Source: Hirundichthys speculiger (Eukaryota > Chordata > Actinopteri > Beloniformes > Exocoetidae). Taken from it: a DNA stretch of 64,000 bases. The notes below the pieces were generated by a model. That model worked only from the letters and a program-made list of their open reading frames with translations. It was not told the origin of the DNA and did no database searches. The DNA lies in NCBI GenBank assembly GCA_018398805.1, contig JAGFBZ010002117.1, positions 678,501 through 742,500 on the forward strand. The letters run 5' to 3'. Of this stretch, positions 10,434-22,174 are shown one piece after another; position 1 is the stretch's first letter; each line of letters starts with the position of its first letter. A program made the translations under genes and the position numbers.

Positions 10434-10855
10434 TAGGGCTGGGCAACGATTACAATTTTTAATTGCGATTAATCGCATGATTTCCCTGATTAATCACGGT
10501 TAATCGCATTGTATACGCAAAATCAAATAATGAATTCAAAAGTAGTGTAAAGGTCACTTTTATTTAAATGTTCTGCTGCCATATGAACTAAAGCTTATTG
10601 AAACTGCCAGGGCATTAATGTCATCCTTTTTTTATAGAAAATAAAAAAATCTACCAACAAAATCCTGAACCACAATCATAAAATTAAAACAGGTAATTTC
10701 TGAGGTAACAGCAGAAACCTTTAACGGGGAGTTCAACTTGTCAGTTGTTACAAATAACCTTGTTTCTGTTGAATCCTCCGTCTGGAGAACTTTAAAATGA
10801 AAATGTCCATGTTAAAGTTCTGTAACTTTATCAATCCTCAATTATCAGCGTATCA
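10434..10855 (+). mobile_element. hAT-5, left-end fragment
   Basis: Starts TAGGGCTGGGCAACGATTAC and stays closely similar to the first ~500 bp of the copy at 48257. It then loses similarity near 10855, so the right end is missing. Relative to that copy it also lacks a block corresponding to about 48420-48530. Confidence 0.85.
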
Positions 10856-12008
10856 TTTGTTTTTATGAAATTAACATATTTCCCTTGGATGTATCTTCTT
10901 TTCTCAGTTCCACCAGGTGCACGATTTCAAGAGTAATGGAGATCATTGTTCTTGGGTTACAGGACTAAAGAGAAAAGTCTTGATTTATTTATTTTTATTA
11001 AGGATCAAATATATCTAAATAGGAAAAAAAAAGTTAATGACTCTTAGAAAATCTTTCCTCCCATCCCTCAAACATAATCTGCTTTGCAATACCACAACTG
11101 CAGCTGCATCTTTTTTTTTTTTTTTTTTTTTTTTGCATTTACACCCATATAAGAAGATTACATATAAGGAAGATTTTCCAGGCACCGACAGAGCTTGTCC
11201 CTGTACTTTCAGGAGCTCGGTGAGCTGAGGGAGTTACTGAGGAGCTGATGAAGGAAGCCTCCTGCCCAGATGGATAATCACATACGAACCATCATCGTCA
11301 CTATCAGAGGAGCAGACGCTCTGGTTTTTACTCACAGGCAGAGTCGTGGGAGGCTTTTAATATTTAATAAGTTATCATTCACATCTGCTACGAGGGCCAC
11401 AGGTGAGAAGTTGCACTTTTGAAGCGCCGTGTGCCTCAGTCCAGCGTGTCATCGCTTCTAAATCATTTCATCGATCGCCTCTCATGTTACGGATACACGT
11501 TGGAATAATGTATCAAAGCTGAGTGCAGCCGTTTATAGAAACGTGTCCAATTTTAGTTTTACGGGGGGCAGTGTTAAACACATTGAGATTAATGCACTTA
11601 TCTTAGCTCATGCACAATATACGAAGGATATTAAGCGTTTTTTGCCATCCCACACTCTTTAAGTGACTTTGACAGCTGTGACGGGAGCCGAGGCAGCGTT
11701 ATTGTGGCTCTGAGGGGAGAGGATGTGTCCCACTTTACAACCTCTGCTCCATTGGAGGGTTGGGATGAGTTTAACTATTCATGAGCCAGTTCTCATTACC
11801 TTTTATTCCATACTCTACAAGTATCATTAAGCTGCATTTTAAACGGGGCCAATTACGCCGCAGCTTAAGCACAAACATCTCTGCAGAATTTGCGGCACGC
11901 GAATATATTTTTAATGGATTTTTCAGCACCTAAAGCAGCATTTTAAACCAGCTCACTGAATGTCCTACATCTTTTGAATCCTGCATCGCATTTTTAATCT
12001 GCATTTAC
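10856..12008. other. Single-copy-looking noncoding DNA
   Basis: Contains a T20+ tract at 11111-11134. The part 11640-11990 has the even composition often seen in conserved noncoding elements ('ctattcatgagccagttctcattacc'-type text), but conservation cannot be judged from one sequence. No gene seen. Confidence 0.4.
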
Positions 12009-12988
12009 TAGAGCTGGGCGATACTGGGAATTTTGATATCGAACCAATACCAAGTAAATACAGGGCCTGTATCGCCGATACCAATACCGATACCGATACC
12101 GATACTTTTGTGATTTTTTTTTTTTTTTTTTTTTTTTCTTTGGATTATTTTGTTAAAGCCAAGAATAGAATTTCGTCATACTTTATGTCTTCAACATTTT
12201 TGTGTAAATATTCCTTGGAGTTAAATTTCTGTTCATAATGTTTTTTTCTAGTCCACCTTTTATAATACAGTGATCCCTCACCAATTCGTGCTTTAAGTTC
12301 CACGGTTTTAGTTATTCGCAGATTTTTTTCAGAAATATATTAATATTAAAAAAAATTAAGAAAAAATTGTGGAAACATCACAGGATGTTGTGAGCGTTCT
12401 CTCGCAGCAAAGAAATGTTGTGAGCCAGCCTGGCCCTTTAAGAAGGTGACCTTATGGGTAATGGTGTGGCCTTATGGGTAATGTAGTGTGTGTGTCATGG
12501 GACGGCAGAATGAAAACGAGGTTAGATGAAAGAGCGGTTTGTTTACTACGGTTCAGAGACCAGAGGCTGTGAAGGTAACAGAAAGACCACAGTTGAGCCT
12601 TTGCCTTGTTTCGCTGCAGTGTCTCCCATTAAATGCGAAAAATAAGGGATCATTGTATATCTTTCAATACTTGTGTAATTTTGTTTGCACTGTGTTCCTG
12701 TTGCTTTAACTCTAAAAATATCCCTGTCGTGGGATAAATAAAGGATTATCTAATGTTATTTTATCTTAGATAACACCTTTTAATGGGATACATGACATGT
12801 ACTGGGTTATTTCAAGGTCTTAACTATATTTTTTTTAGTTGGCTCCAGTAACATTTGACTTAAGTACTTTAAAAGTTAATATGAGTTGATGCTGAAGATG
12901 ACCACTCTGATCTACCTGAATAGTCTCTGTTGGAAAGAAAAAAAATATTATTTTCGGATTGATATTTGGATCGATCTGCCCACCTCTC
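12009..12988 (+). mobile_element. hAT-4 copy 1, carrying a Tigger-like insert
   Basis: Begins TAGAGCTGGGCGATACTGGG and ends CGATCTGCCCACCTCTC, inverted relative to the copy at 59976-60706. Flanks gcatttac (12001-12008) and gcattcat (12989-12996) match at 6 of 8 positions. The head contains tandem ACCGAT units and a long T tract (about 12114-12136). A pogo/Tigger-like element occupies 12268-12655. No transposase frame is visible. Confidence 0.85.
12268..12655 (+). mobile_element. pogo/Tigger-like MITE, internally deleted copy
   Basis: Ends CAGTGATCCCTCACC and AATAAGGGATCATTG, bounded by TA at 12266-12267 and 12656-12657. The hAT-4 copy at 59976 lacks it, which gives an empty site. It is 388 bp, versus about 660 bp for the copies at 38097 and 58681. 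The CAGTGATCCCTCGCC end is typical of Tigger elements. Confidence 0.9.
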
Positions 12989-12996
12989 GCATTCAT

Positions 12997-13691
12997 ACTT
13001 TAAAATGAATAAATAGATCAACTTCACTGTTGTGAACCCGCTGCACTCGTCAGCTCTGTCAGCCGCTGACTCGCTCTGCTGGATGTGGGCTGACGGCTTT
13101 TTACACCGGACGATTAAGACAACATGCACCAGCAAGCGAAAGTGAGTGATACAGGCGTAAAAGAAATTCTCTGTAACATTTGCAGTGTGTTTTAGTGGCT
13201 CTTTGACCTATTGAAACCTGCTTCTTCCTCTGTGCATTTACTGGTGCTGTTAGCAGATGGAATAGATGTTTTCTGCTGATAGCAACGCTGCAACGGCCTA
13301 CGTGAGCAGCAGGGAGATCATTATAGAAGCAACCTGTAGCAAAACTGCACTGTTTTGACCTGTATGTATACATGTATTCACCTCATTGATATGAGTGGGC
13401 CCAGAACTCAGCGGGACATTTCCAGGTGGACTGGAGGAAAAGGGAGCCGAGCTAAAAAAGCAAAATGATCTCTGTCCCAACCGCCACTCAATGGTCGTAA
13501 GTCGTGAGTATTGGGGTTACGAGCGGCAGACATGAGCTTTCATCATTATGCGGCTGGGCTGAGCCTTAACGATGGGTTTGGAGGGCTCAGAGTGCGGTCG
13601 CTGCTCATCCACATCCAGAGGAGCCCGCTGACGTGGTAGCAGAGGAAGTGTATCAGACACGTCCCACCAGAAAGAAGACCTCAGATCAGAC
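12997..13691. other. No recognisable feature
   Basis: Noncoding. A few 60-90 codon minus-strand frames overlap without any recognisable motif. Confidence 0.45.
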
Positions 13692-13761
13692 TAGGGCTGT
13701 AGCGATACACTAATATCACAATACGATATGATGCACGATATTCGGCTCACGATACGATAAA

Positions 13762-14497
13762 CAGTGGTACCTCTATTTACGAAATTAATTGGTTCTGGAA
13801 GTAGTTTTGTAACCTGAAAATTTTGTAAGTAGAAACGCGTTTTCCATGTAAATGCCCTAATCCGTTCCAAGCCCCCCAAAATTCGAACATAATTTTTAAA
13901 ATAAATTATAAATAATACATGAAATTACATAAAAACCTGTAAGAAATACATGTTAGAACTAGAAAAGCACTCAGAGAGCGCAGATCTCCACCAAGCGCGA
14001 CAATTATCGACAATTTGAAAGTGATCCAGAATCCAGGATTTCTTCAAGATCAGACCCAAAATGAAATCAGTTCTTTCTTTTCACATTTCTGACAACTCCT
14101 GAAAATGTAATCAAAATCCATCCACAAATTTTTGAGTTATCTTGAACACAGACAGACAGATAAACGCCGGCAAAAACATAACCTCCTTGGCGGAGGTCAA
14201 AATAGTTTGTTTACCTGGGTTGCTGGGTTACGCTCATACAGCCAATGGGATGCCAGGAAGATGCTAAGCGATAGCCAATGGCAGAGCTCGGACGCACCGC
14301 TTTCAAACCGAGATACAGAGCTGACAGCTATGTTTACGTTCAGTAAACTCTGGGAGCTACGAGTAGCAGCGCTACTGGATTTTTGCCTTTCGTATCCTGA
14401 AATTTCTTTTGTAACAAGAGGCAATATTTTCCCGTTCAGGCGTTTCGTAACCTGAAAATTTCGTATGTAGAGACGTTCGTAAGTAGTGGTACTGCTG
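13762..14497 (+). mobile_element. TIR element with CAGTGGTACCTCTA ends, nested in hAT-2
   Basis: The left end CAGTGGTACCTCTATTTACG and the right end, which reverse-complements to CAGCAGTACCACTACTTACG, form a terminal inverted repeat. No clear TSD is visible, so the superfamily is uncertain (pogo-like or hAT-like). A CCGCC repeat is inserted within it at 13961-14198. Confidence 0.75.
13961..14198 (+). repeat. CCGCC repeat, internally deleted copy
   Basis: Starts AGAAAAGCACTCAGAGAGCG and ends CCTTGGCGGAGGT. It lacks the segment with the ATATAGCAATTTACAG text of other copies. It is the third level of a nest: hAT-2, then the CAGTGGTACC element, then this. Confidence 0.85.
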
Positions 14498-14847
14498 TGT
14501 ATCGATATTTATCTTACAATACATTTACATCATTTTCCGAAAGATTTTAAAGGGACAAAGTGATTTTGGTGACATCTTGTGAGTGTTTCAATGACTTTGT
14601 TTGAATTTATTGAACTGAAAGCATCAATTACACATTATATGGCTGACAGGCAGCTCGTAAATGCTGGATAAAATGAATAAAAAATGTGTTGAGAAAAATA
14701 GTTTCATTTATTTAAACAGTGCAAATTGTTGCTTGCAAGCTTTTAAAGGCGGGACACGGGGGTTTTGGAAGAAGCTTAGAATATCGATACCCACGGCTGA
14801 AAAATCGATACTCTCTGGGGAAATAAAATATCGATATATAGATAAGA

Positions 14848-16880
14848 CCCAAGTTTGGCAACGCTTCCATGTCCTGCCTCATCCCACGTCGGTCTTCCCT
14901 TTTCTCCCGGGTCAAAACATTAAAGGGGCTCGTCTGGATTTCTTGCATTGCTGCATGAAACAGTTCGAGAATATCACAGAGTTGTTTTTCTCCCCATCCT
15001 CCGACTGGGTGGTTTGCTTCCAGCCACTTTAATACATAAAGTGTTTCCCAATCAACAATTTCCATACATGACATATTTTCCTGGACCCCCTAACAGCTCT
15101 GAAAAATGCAGCGCTTTCAAACTGGCGAAGCCTCGAAAACAGCCCTCTTCCCAGCAGTGACAAAGAAAACGAGGCCATTGTTGTTGTGTCTCAGAGTTTT
15201 ACGATCCTCTCAGAGGTGTGATAAGTTTAATAATTCATATGGTGTGGATTCAGTTTGGCTTCAAACCACATTCATAAGTTATCCGGCTGACTGCCTTCCT
15301 GCTGCGGGGCTGTCGCAGCCATAATGGGCCCTAGAGGATGCTCATCAGTTCACACATGCACGCACACAGTCAGAAAGTCATGAACAAAAGCTAACAGCAC
15401 ACAATGATGCAAATGCAAATACAAAAAATAAAAAAAAAACCTGCATGTGTACAAGGAACAGAAGTGCATGCAAATAAAACTCATTCAGAATCAAACAGGG
15501 ACGGCGCTTTAGGCAACTCTGGGGTCTCTTCCTGTCAACTGGACACAAGACAAATGGTTTCAGGAGCAACTGTTCCTGCCAAGCTGCAGGAATCCTCGGC
15601 TTTTATCCATTCAGCCAACAAATCCCAGTTTCACCGACTGAGCTTTCAGTTGACACTATAGACATTTGGAAGAGCAGCGCACGACACAACAAATCTTTCA
15701 TCACCCTCATACTGATCCTTAAGGCCTCTTCCCACTGGCTGCCATCTAAGTTCCCCAACTCTGTCTGATAAATGTATGTCTCCTAGTGAATAATTTGAAT
15801 GTGATTAGGCTAACGACCGTTGGCGCTGTCAGGTTACTGAACAGGTTGAGTTACAGATGATGCGTCACCTCCAGCAGCAGGCGTGTTGCTCACAGGCAGA
15901 TCATGTTTTCAAGCTGAGACAGTAATGATTTAAGGTTGTGGAAACTTGGCAGAGGAAAGGATGCACAAGATGAAACAGAAAGATGGGTCATTGTATTCAT
16001 TTATCAGAAAGAAACAAAGGTTCTAAATTCAGATACAGACCTCTGCAATAGATGAGCATAGAACTGCAGAGCAGTTTTTAAAAGAATACAGAAAAAAATG
16101 CATGCATGTGGCATTTTGCTGACTTTAATGGCCTTTTCAGCCACAAAACGCTCAGTTTCGTGCAGAATGTAAGGTTTAACTGGCAAACTCAGGCAGTCAC
16201 AGGGATGATTAAGCTGTCTGATCATCCCTGCAACAAGCCAGCCGAGGCATGCAAAATGCATCAAAACGAAATAATAACAAAATATATCTACAGGTTTTCC
16301 ACTGTGGTTAGAGAGATCAGCTGGATAAGTCATGTTTTGACCTTTGTCTCAACTTGGGGCGCCACCTGCTGCCAAGCTTACCAACCTGGAGGAGCCTCCA
16401 CCAGCTGGAGCCCGGTCAGCATCCATCTGAGGCTCCCTCCTCCAGCTGCAGTAACCATGAAACTGAGGCCAGCACTGCTGGGTGTGTGCACCACAGGAAC
16501 AACTAGATAGAACGTTTATTTCCTATTGCTTTTTTAATTTTTTTTTATTTTGCCAGTGCTGTATTTTATTCAGGGCCGACTGAATAAAGAAGAATAAAGA
16601 AAATCCTGAATTTAAAACTGTTTCACAGTCTAAAGCACGATTTATGCCTTTATAGACGTGGTGTATAGTTAGTGTAGTTGTTGTTCAAGTCTCTCTGTAA
16701 TTACACCATCAAACACTAGATGGGAGTGTGGTTCATTTTTTTTCTGAGTTGTCCCTTCCAGCACTAATTTTCCTTTAATTTACTTCATCTACCTCAGACA
16801 TGGCAACAGAGGAAATGAAAATTATCTGTTAAATGTTGAACATTAACTTTGTTGACATGAGAAAAGTGATCCATTCAACA
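14848..16880. other. Noncoding DNA with one hairpin
   Basis: No recognised gene. CAGGGATGAT (16200-16209) pairs with ATCATCCCTG (16221-16230) across an 11-base loop. Overlapping frames of 100-134 codons on both strands (14661-15074, 16004-16510) show no family motifs and use non-canonical or weak starts. Confidence 0.45.
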
Positions 16881-18397
16881 ATCATCCCTCCATCCCTCCA
16901 TCCATCCAACCATTCATTATCCATCCAACCATCCATCATCCAGCCATTATCCATCTATCCATCCATCCATCTATCCATCATCCATCCATCATCCATCTAT
17001 TAAATCCATCCATTCATACATCCAACCATAATCCATTCTTCTATTTATCCATCCATCCATCCATCCATCCATCCAACCAACCATTCATTATCCATCCAAC
17101 CATCCATCATCCAGCCATTATCCATCTATCCATCCATCCATCCATCCATCATACATACATCCAACCATCATCCATCCATCTATCCATCCATCCATCCATC
17201 CATCCAACCAACCATCATCCATCCAACCAACCATGATACATCGATCCAACCAACCATCATCCATCCATCCATCCATCTATCAAATCTATCCATCTATACA
17301 TTCAACCATCATCCATCCATCAATCCATCCATCAAATCCATCACCCATGCATACATCCAACTATCATCCATCCATCCACCCAACCATCATCCTTCCATCC
17401 AACTATCATTTATCAGTCCATCCAACCATCATCCATTCATCTATTTATCCATCCAACCATTATCCATCAATCCATCCAACCATCATTCATCCAGCCATCC
17501 ATCCAACCATCGACCATTTATCCATCCATCATCCAACAATTGACCATCTATCCATCCTTCCATCATCCATCCATCCATCCAACCAACCATTAGCCATCTA
17601 TCCATCCTTCCATCATCCATCCATCCATTCATTCATTATCCATCTATCCATCCATCCATCCATTCAACCAGTATCCATCCATCCACTCATCCATTCAACC
17701 ATTAAATCCATCACCCATCCATACATCCAACATCATCCATTCACCCATTCATCCATCCAACCATTAGCCATCCATCATCCATCCATTCAACCATTATCCA
17801 TCCATCCAACCATCAGCCATCCATCATCCGTCCATTCAACCATTATCCATCCATCATCCATCCATCCATCCATCCATCCATCCATCCATATATTAGCCAT
17901 CTATCCATCCAACCATCATCCATCCATCCATCCAACTATTATCCATCCATCAAATCCATCACCCATTCATCCTTTCAACCATCAGCCATCCATCACCATC
18001 CATTTAACCATCATCCATCCATCCATCACCCATCCAACCATCAGCCATCCATCATCCATCCATTCAACCATTATCCATCCATCCAACTATCAGTCATCCA
18101 TCCATTTAACCATCATCCATCCATCCATCCATCCATCCATCATCCATCCAACCATCAGCCATCCATCATCCATCCATTCAACCATTATCCATCCATCCAT
18201 TAGCCATCTATCCATCCAACCATCATCCATCCATCCATCCATCCAACTATTATTCATCCATCCATCCATCCACCACCCATCCATACATCCGACCATCATC
18301 TATTCACCTATCCATCCATCCAACCATCATCCATTCACCCATCCATCCATCCATCCATCCAACCATCATCCATTCAATGATTCATCCATCCATCCTT
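16881..18397. repeat. Large (ATCC)n tetranucleotide array, about 1.5 kb
   Basis: Imperfect ATCC units with interspersed AACC, ATTC and CATC variants, and short higher-order blocks such as 'ccaaccatcatccatcc'. A 12-bp reading of the array gives Ile-His-Pro-Ser repeats, so long open frames arise without coding function (for example 400 codons at 17233-18432). RTE-like LINEs end in similar tetranucleotides (compare 36867), so the array could have been seeded by such a tail; that is inference. Confidence 0.95.
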
Positions 18398-19333
18398 GGC
18401 AGACATACATTGTTGGTTCTACAGAAGAATAAATCAATCGAACCTGCACAATTCAGCATTCAGAGTTTTTAAGGAGGTATTTTTCTTACATGTATAATTT
18501 GTTTTTTAAACAGACTTCTGAAATTGCTTTACTCCAACTTTAAAAACCCATGGCTTTTAAAACATAAATCTTTGAATTAAACAACTGTTCAGACATAAAA
18601 ATACATAAGTAAAAATCTAACAATTACAAATTAGACACAGAAACATAAATATATTGTGCTTGTTTTACAGCACAACATATGTATGTTTAAAAAATCCCTT
18701 GTCAACTGTAAAACAGCCTGTTTTGTACACAAACACCTGCTGCGCTTGTGTGAGTATATTCATAGGAATGAATGTGTCTGTCAGCAGCTCGCTGTGCGTG
18801 AAGTGAATACTAACACCTTTCTGTCGTGTCGTGCAGGTTTCCCTAAAGTCTTCACAAACACTGACCTCAGGCATAAAGTATTATTGCAAACACAATGGCT
18901 GTCAGGGACGGGGCTGGACTGCCAGCACCCAACACCAAAAGAGATTTGATTGCAAAATTCAATTTCTTCACCACTGACAAACATATGCATCACTTTCAGG
19001 CTGTGCATCTTCACAGAGGTGCACATTACAACGTCTTGTTTTGATTGGCCAGGTGCAAATGTACTGAATCCTTTCTGCCTATAAACAGCGGTCCTGCTCT
19101 CTCTCCAAAAAAATAAAAAAAAGCTTCAGCCAATGGAAATTAGATGTCTGCAAGTCTGTTGGACTGCAAATTGTTGTCATCTGCATATCAGATGTTGACT
19201 TTGAGCCTCAACAGCAGTGCGGTGAGAGCCATCAGAGTCACATGACTCAAACTGTTAAAACACCTGGGAACGTGGTGTCGGTCTGAAAATGTAAAAAACG
19301 ATAGTAGCAGAGGTTTTGGGCCAAACAACACGG

Positions 19334-19335
<2 letters not shown>

Positions 19336-19415
<80 letters not shown>
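19336..19415. repeat. (TA)n microsatellite, about 80 bp
   Basis: Uninterrupted AT/TA dinucleotides. They create spurious Ile-Tyr repeat frames on the minus strand. Confidence 0.95.
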
Positions 19416-19417
<2 letters not shown>

Positions 19418-20111
19418 ATGCCCAATATTCCCTGAAGATCTGAAGATGCCCAGCAAATTTACGCAAGAAAACAGGTGTCTCAAGTTTAGTCTGACTTCAT
19501 TTACAAAAGCCCCCAAAAAGTGACATGAATATTTATGAAGCTATTCCACATTCTACCTCAAGGTTACCAAAAAGCTATTAGGCAGACAGACAGAATGACA
19601 GAGCTCGAGGCGGTCAACAACAACGTTCCCACAGATAAACACAATTTCACACATGGACAAAACACAGAAGACAGATCTCGTGTGTGAGCGTCGTCTGACA
19701 GATGGCTCGATGTCACAGATTTATACCAACACAGTTTTTGTTTTTCTCAAAACAAACACGTGATTGGTTTACCAGACGGGCCTGAGCAGTGCTTTATCTA
19801 TGATGTAACTGTGTAAAACTGTGTAACTGTGTAAAAAAACCCAGCTCTGGCAGAAGTGGCCTAAATTGTTTTCTCTATGACATAATTCTCACATTATTGT
19901 GGAGGAAGTCAGGGCCATTATCGTGCTGATTTGTTGGGTTTGTCTTTTGCCAAACGTGTGGGTGTGATTCTGGCTAAACATCTCATCTTCGGTCTCAACA
20001 TTTGTCCAACATGTGCCCACATTGTTCCGCAGGTCTTGTGGTTTGTTGCTTCTTTCTTTTCAGAGACAGCAGGTTCCCTTCTGGTGATCCAAACAAGTCG
20101 GTACAGTTTTT

Positions 20112-20135
20112 GGTTAGGGTTAGGGTTAGGGTTGG
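20112..20135 (+). repeat. Interstitial telomere-like (TTAGGG)3
   Basis: GGTTAGGGTTAGGGTTAGGG followed by TTGGTTGG. It is short, consistent with an internal telomeric-motif insertion or repair scar. Confidence 0.8.
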
Positions 20136-20679
20136 TTGGTGGTTGTTGGAGCTCTTTTTGTTCTATCATTTAAAACTACTCTGGAAGTTTATAACCAGCT
20201 CATCTTCATGTCAACATTTCAGCCATGGAGGTTGTTTTTGAGGAAATCTTGTGAAATCCCATATAACATTTACATTAATGTCGGTTTTTAAAGCTTTTAC
20301 ATTTCACTTTATCCATGACCGTCACCCTTTGAAACTTTCTAATGTAGTGAGAACTGCTGATGGCTTTAAAACAGGTCTAATATGCCATCTGTACACAATT
20401 CTGATTATTATTTTAACTGTCTATCTGCATGAACTAGAACTCTACACCCAACATGCAGCTTTGCGAGACAACAGAGTCATTTCTAATCATGAGAAGCCAA
20501 ACTTGTATTTCAGATAAGTTGGATGTGGCCAGAATTACATTTCATGTTCTTGAGAGCTTCAGTTGAAGCTTACAATAAATATTCAGAGCTTCAGGAAGGG
20601 CGTATTCCCACACTTTGATCACATGTCAAATTTAAGGCCCATATCTGGCAGGATCGTGTGCAAAGATGATCATCTACTT

Positions 20680-21019
20680 CAGTGGTTCCTCAAACTTATA
20701 ATACTGCGTACCACCTGACAAACTGTTCAGCTCAATTCTCACATACTCATACTCTCATACAGAGCAAAATAAACAAACTCAAAAGTTGTTACAGCTGCAC
20801 TGCAACTGAATATGCAACAAATATTTTTTATAAGACAATTTTAATCATCTCAAGCCACACATTTCATTTGAAATGTATTTACAATGCATTGTATCTTTCC
20901 GATTTTTTTTTCAGTGAAAATGTGGAAAAAATGTGGAAAGTCATGACGTTACCCCACGTACCACCAGAGAGCGCTCACGTACCACTGATGGTACGCGTGC
21001 CACAGTTTGCGCACCACTG
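20680..21019 (+). mobile_element. hAT-6 MITE copy 1
   Basis: Ends CAGTGGTTCCTCAAACTT and AGTTTGCGCACCACTG. Perfect 8-bp TSDs atctactt lie at 20672-20679 and 21020-21027. The subterminal text 'tgcgtaccacctg' / 'gtacgcgtgccacag' recurs inverted in the copy at 53279-53559. No coding content. Confidence 0.93.
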
Positions 21020-21828
21020 ATCTACTTAGATTTACTGTTTTAGAAATGTAGTTGGAGCACAACTACATGTCCCACAATCCATCATGATTTTGTAACCAGC
21101 ATCTCGATGCTATCTGGATGTCATTTCATGCAACAGTTATGCAGTGACATGATGAGTTTGGAACAAAAATGTCCAAGACAATAAAAGTATGATGGGAATC
21201 AAAAACATGTTTCTGGTTGATGGAGACGAGCCAGTTAGTTCAACGGAGAATACAGTTTACACGGGCAATTCGACACGAGGCACAGAGTAAAGCATGCTAA
21301 CTTCGGTCACCAAGGAAAGAAACAAAATATCAAAGTGAAAGGAAGCCCGAGTGGTCACAAGAGAATGAGGAAGTTACTGTGATGCAGCAGCAGGAGCAGC
21401 TTTATTGTGGCGTTGAAATCCCAATAAAGTAAATGGATAAATCGCTGCATGCAGAGGGTGTATGAGTGGGTTTGCAGGCTCTCAACATCGTCGGCATGTC
21501 AGGAAACGCTGCTGCAGACTGAGTCAGGGAACTGGCAGGGAACTGGCAGGAAACCTGACGACGCAGCTGGTTGAAAAAACACCCAATTATCTTTTCGTTC
21601 GTTGTTGAATTACGCAATGAGAATGATGACACAGCAACTATGCCATTTTAGAGGCTTGAAGGCAGATTTGTCTGTCCGCTATACCTCTGGAATAGCTATA
21701 AAAGTATATCTATTATTAATTGTTAAATGCAGAGACAAATTTGTAGTGTGGCATGAAAGAAGATGCATAAAGGTAGTGCTACCGTGATACTGATGTGACA
21801 GCGTATAGCACAGCACATTAGAGCTGAG
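21020..21828. other. No recognisable feature
   Basis: Noncoding. A short duplication 'gggaactggcaggaaac' lies near 21530-21555. No gene seen. Confidence 0.45.
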
Positions 21829-22174
21829 CGATTTTATCGATTCTGCGATATATATCGATATTTATTTCCCCAGAGAGTATTGATTTTTCAGCCAGGGGTA
21901 TCGATATTCTAAGCTTCTTTCAAAACCCCCGTGTCCCACCTTTAAAAGCTTGGAAACAACAATTTGCACTGTTTAAATAAATGAAACAATTTTTCTCAAC
22001 GCATCTTTTATTCATTTTGTCCAGCATTTGCAAGCTGCCTGTCAGCCATATAATGTGTAATTGATGCTTTCAGTGCAATTAATTCAAACAAAGTCATTGG
22101 AACACTCACAAGATGTCACCAAAATCACTTTCTCACTTTAAAATCTTTTGGAAAACAATGTAAATGTATTGTAA

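Larger units (their letters stand above)
13692..14847 (+). mobile_element. hAT-2 MITE copy 1, carrying two nested inserts
   Basis: Starts TAGGGCTGTAGCGATACAC. Its body after 14500 matches the other five copies ('gacatcttgtgagtgtt', 'ttatatggctgacaggcagct', 'acacgggggtttt'). The right terminus is lost near 14847. It is interrupted at 13762-14497. Confidence 0.85.
18398..20679. other. Noncoding DNA with microsatellites
   Basis: No recognised gene. It includes the (TA)n at 19336-19415, a 'tgtgtaaaac' triplication near 19808-19840 and a short telomere-like run at 20112-20135. Confidence 0.45.

Noticed and set aside
17233..18432. 400-codon open frame (His/Pro/Ser/Ile rich)
   Set aside because: It is a direct product of the ATCC tetranucleotide period, with no domain, unique sequence or splice context.
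20112..20135. Chromosome end or true telomere
   Set aside because: Only three units, embedded in ordinary sequence on both sides.
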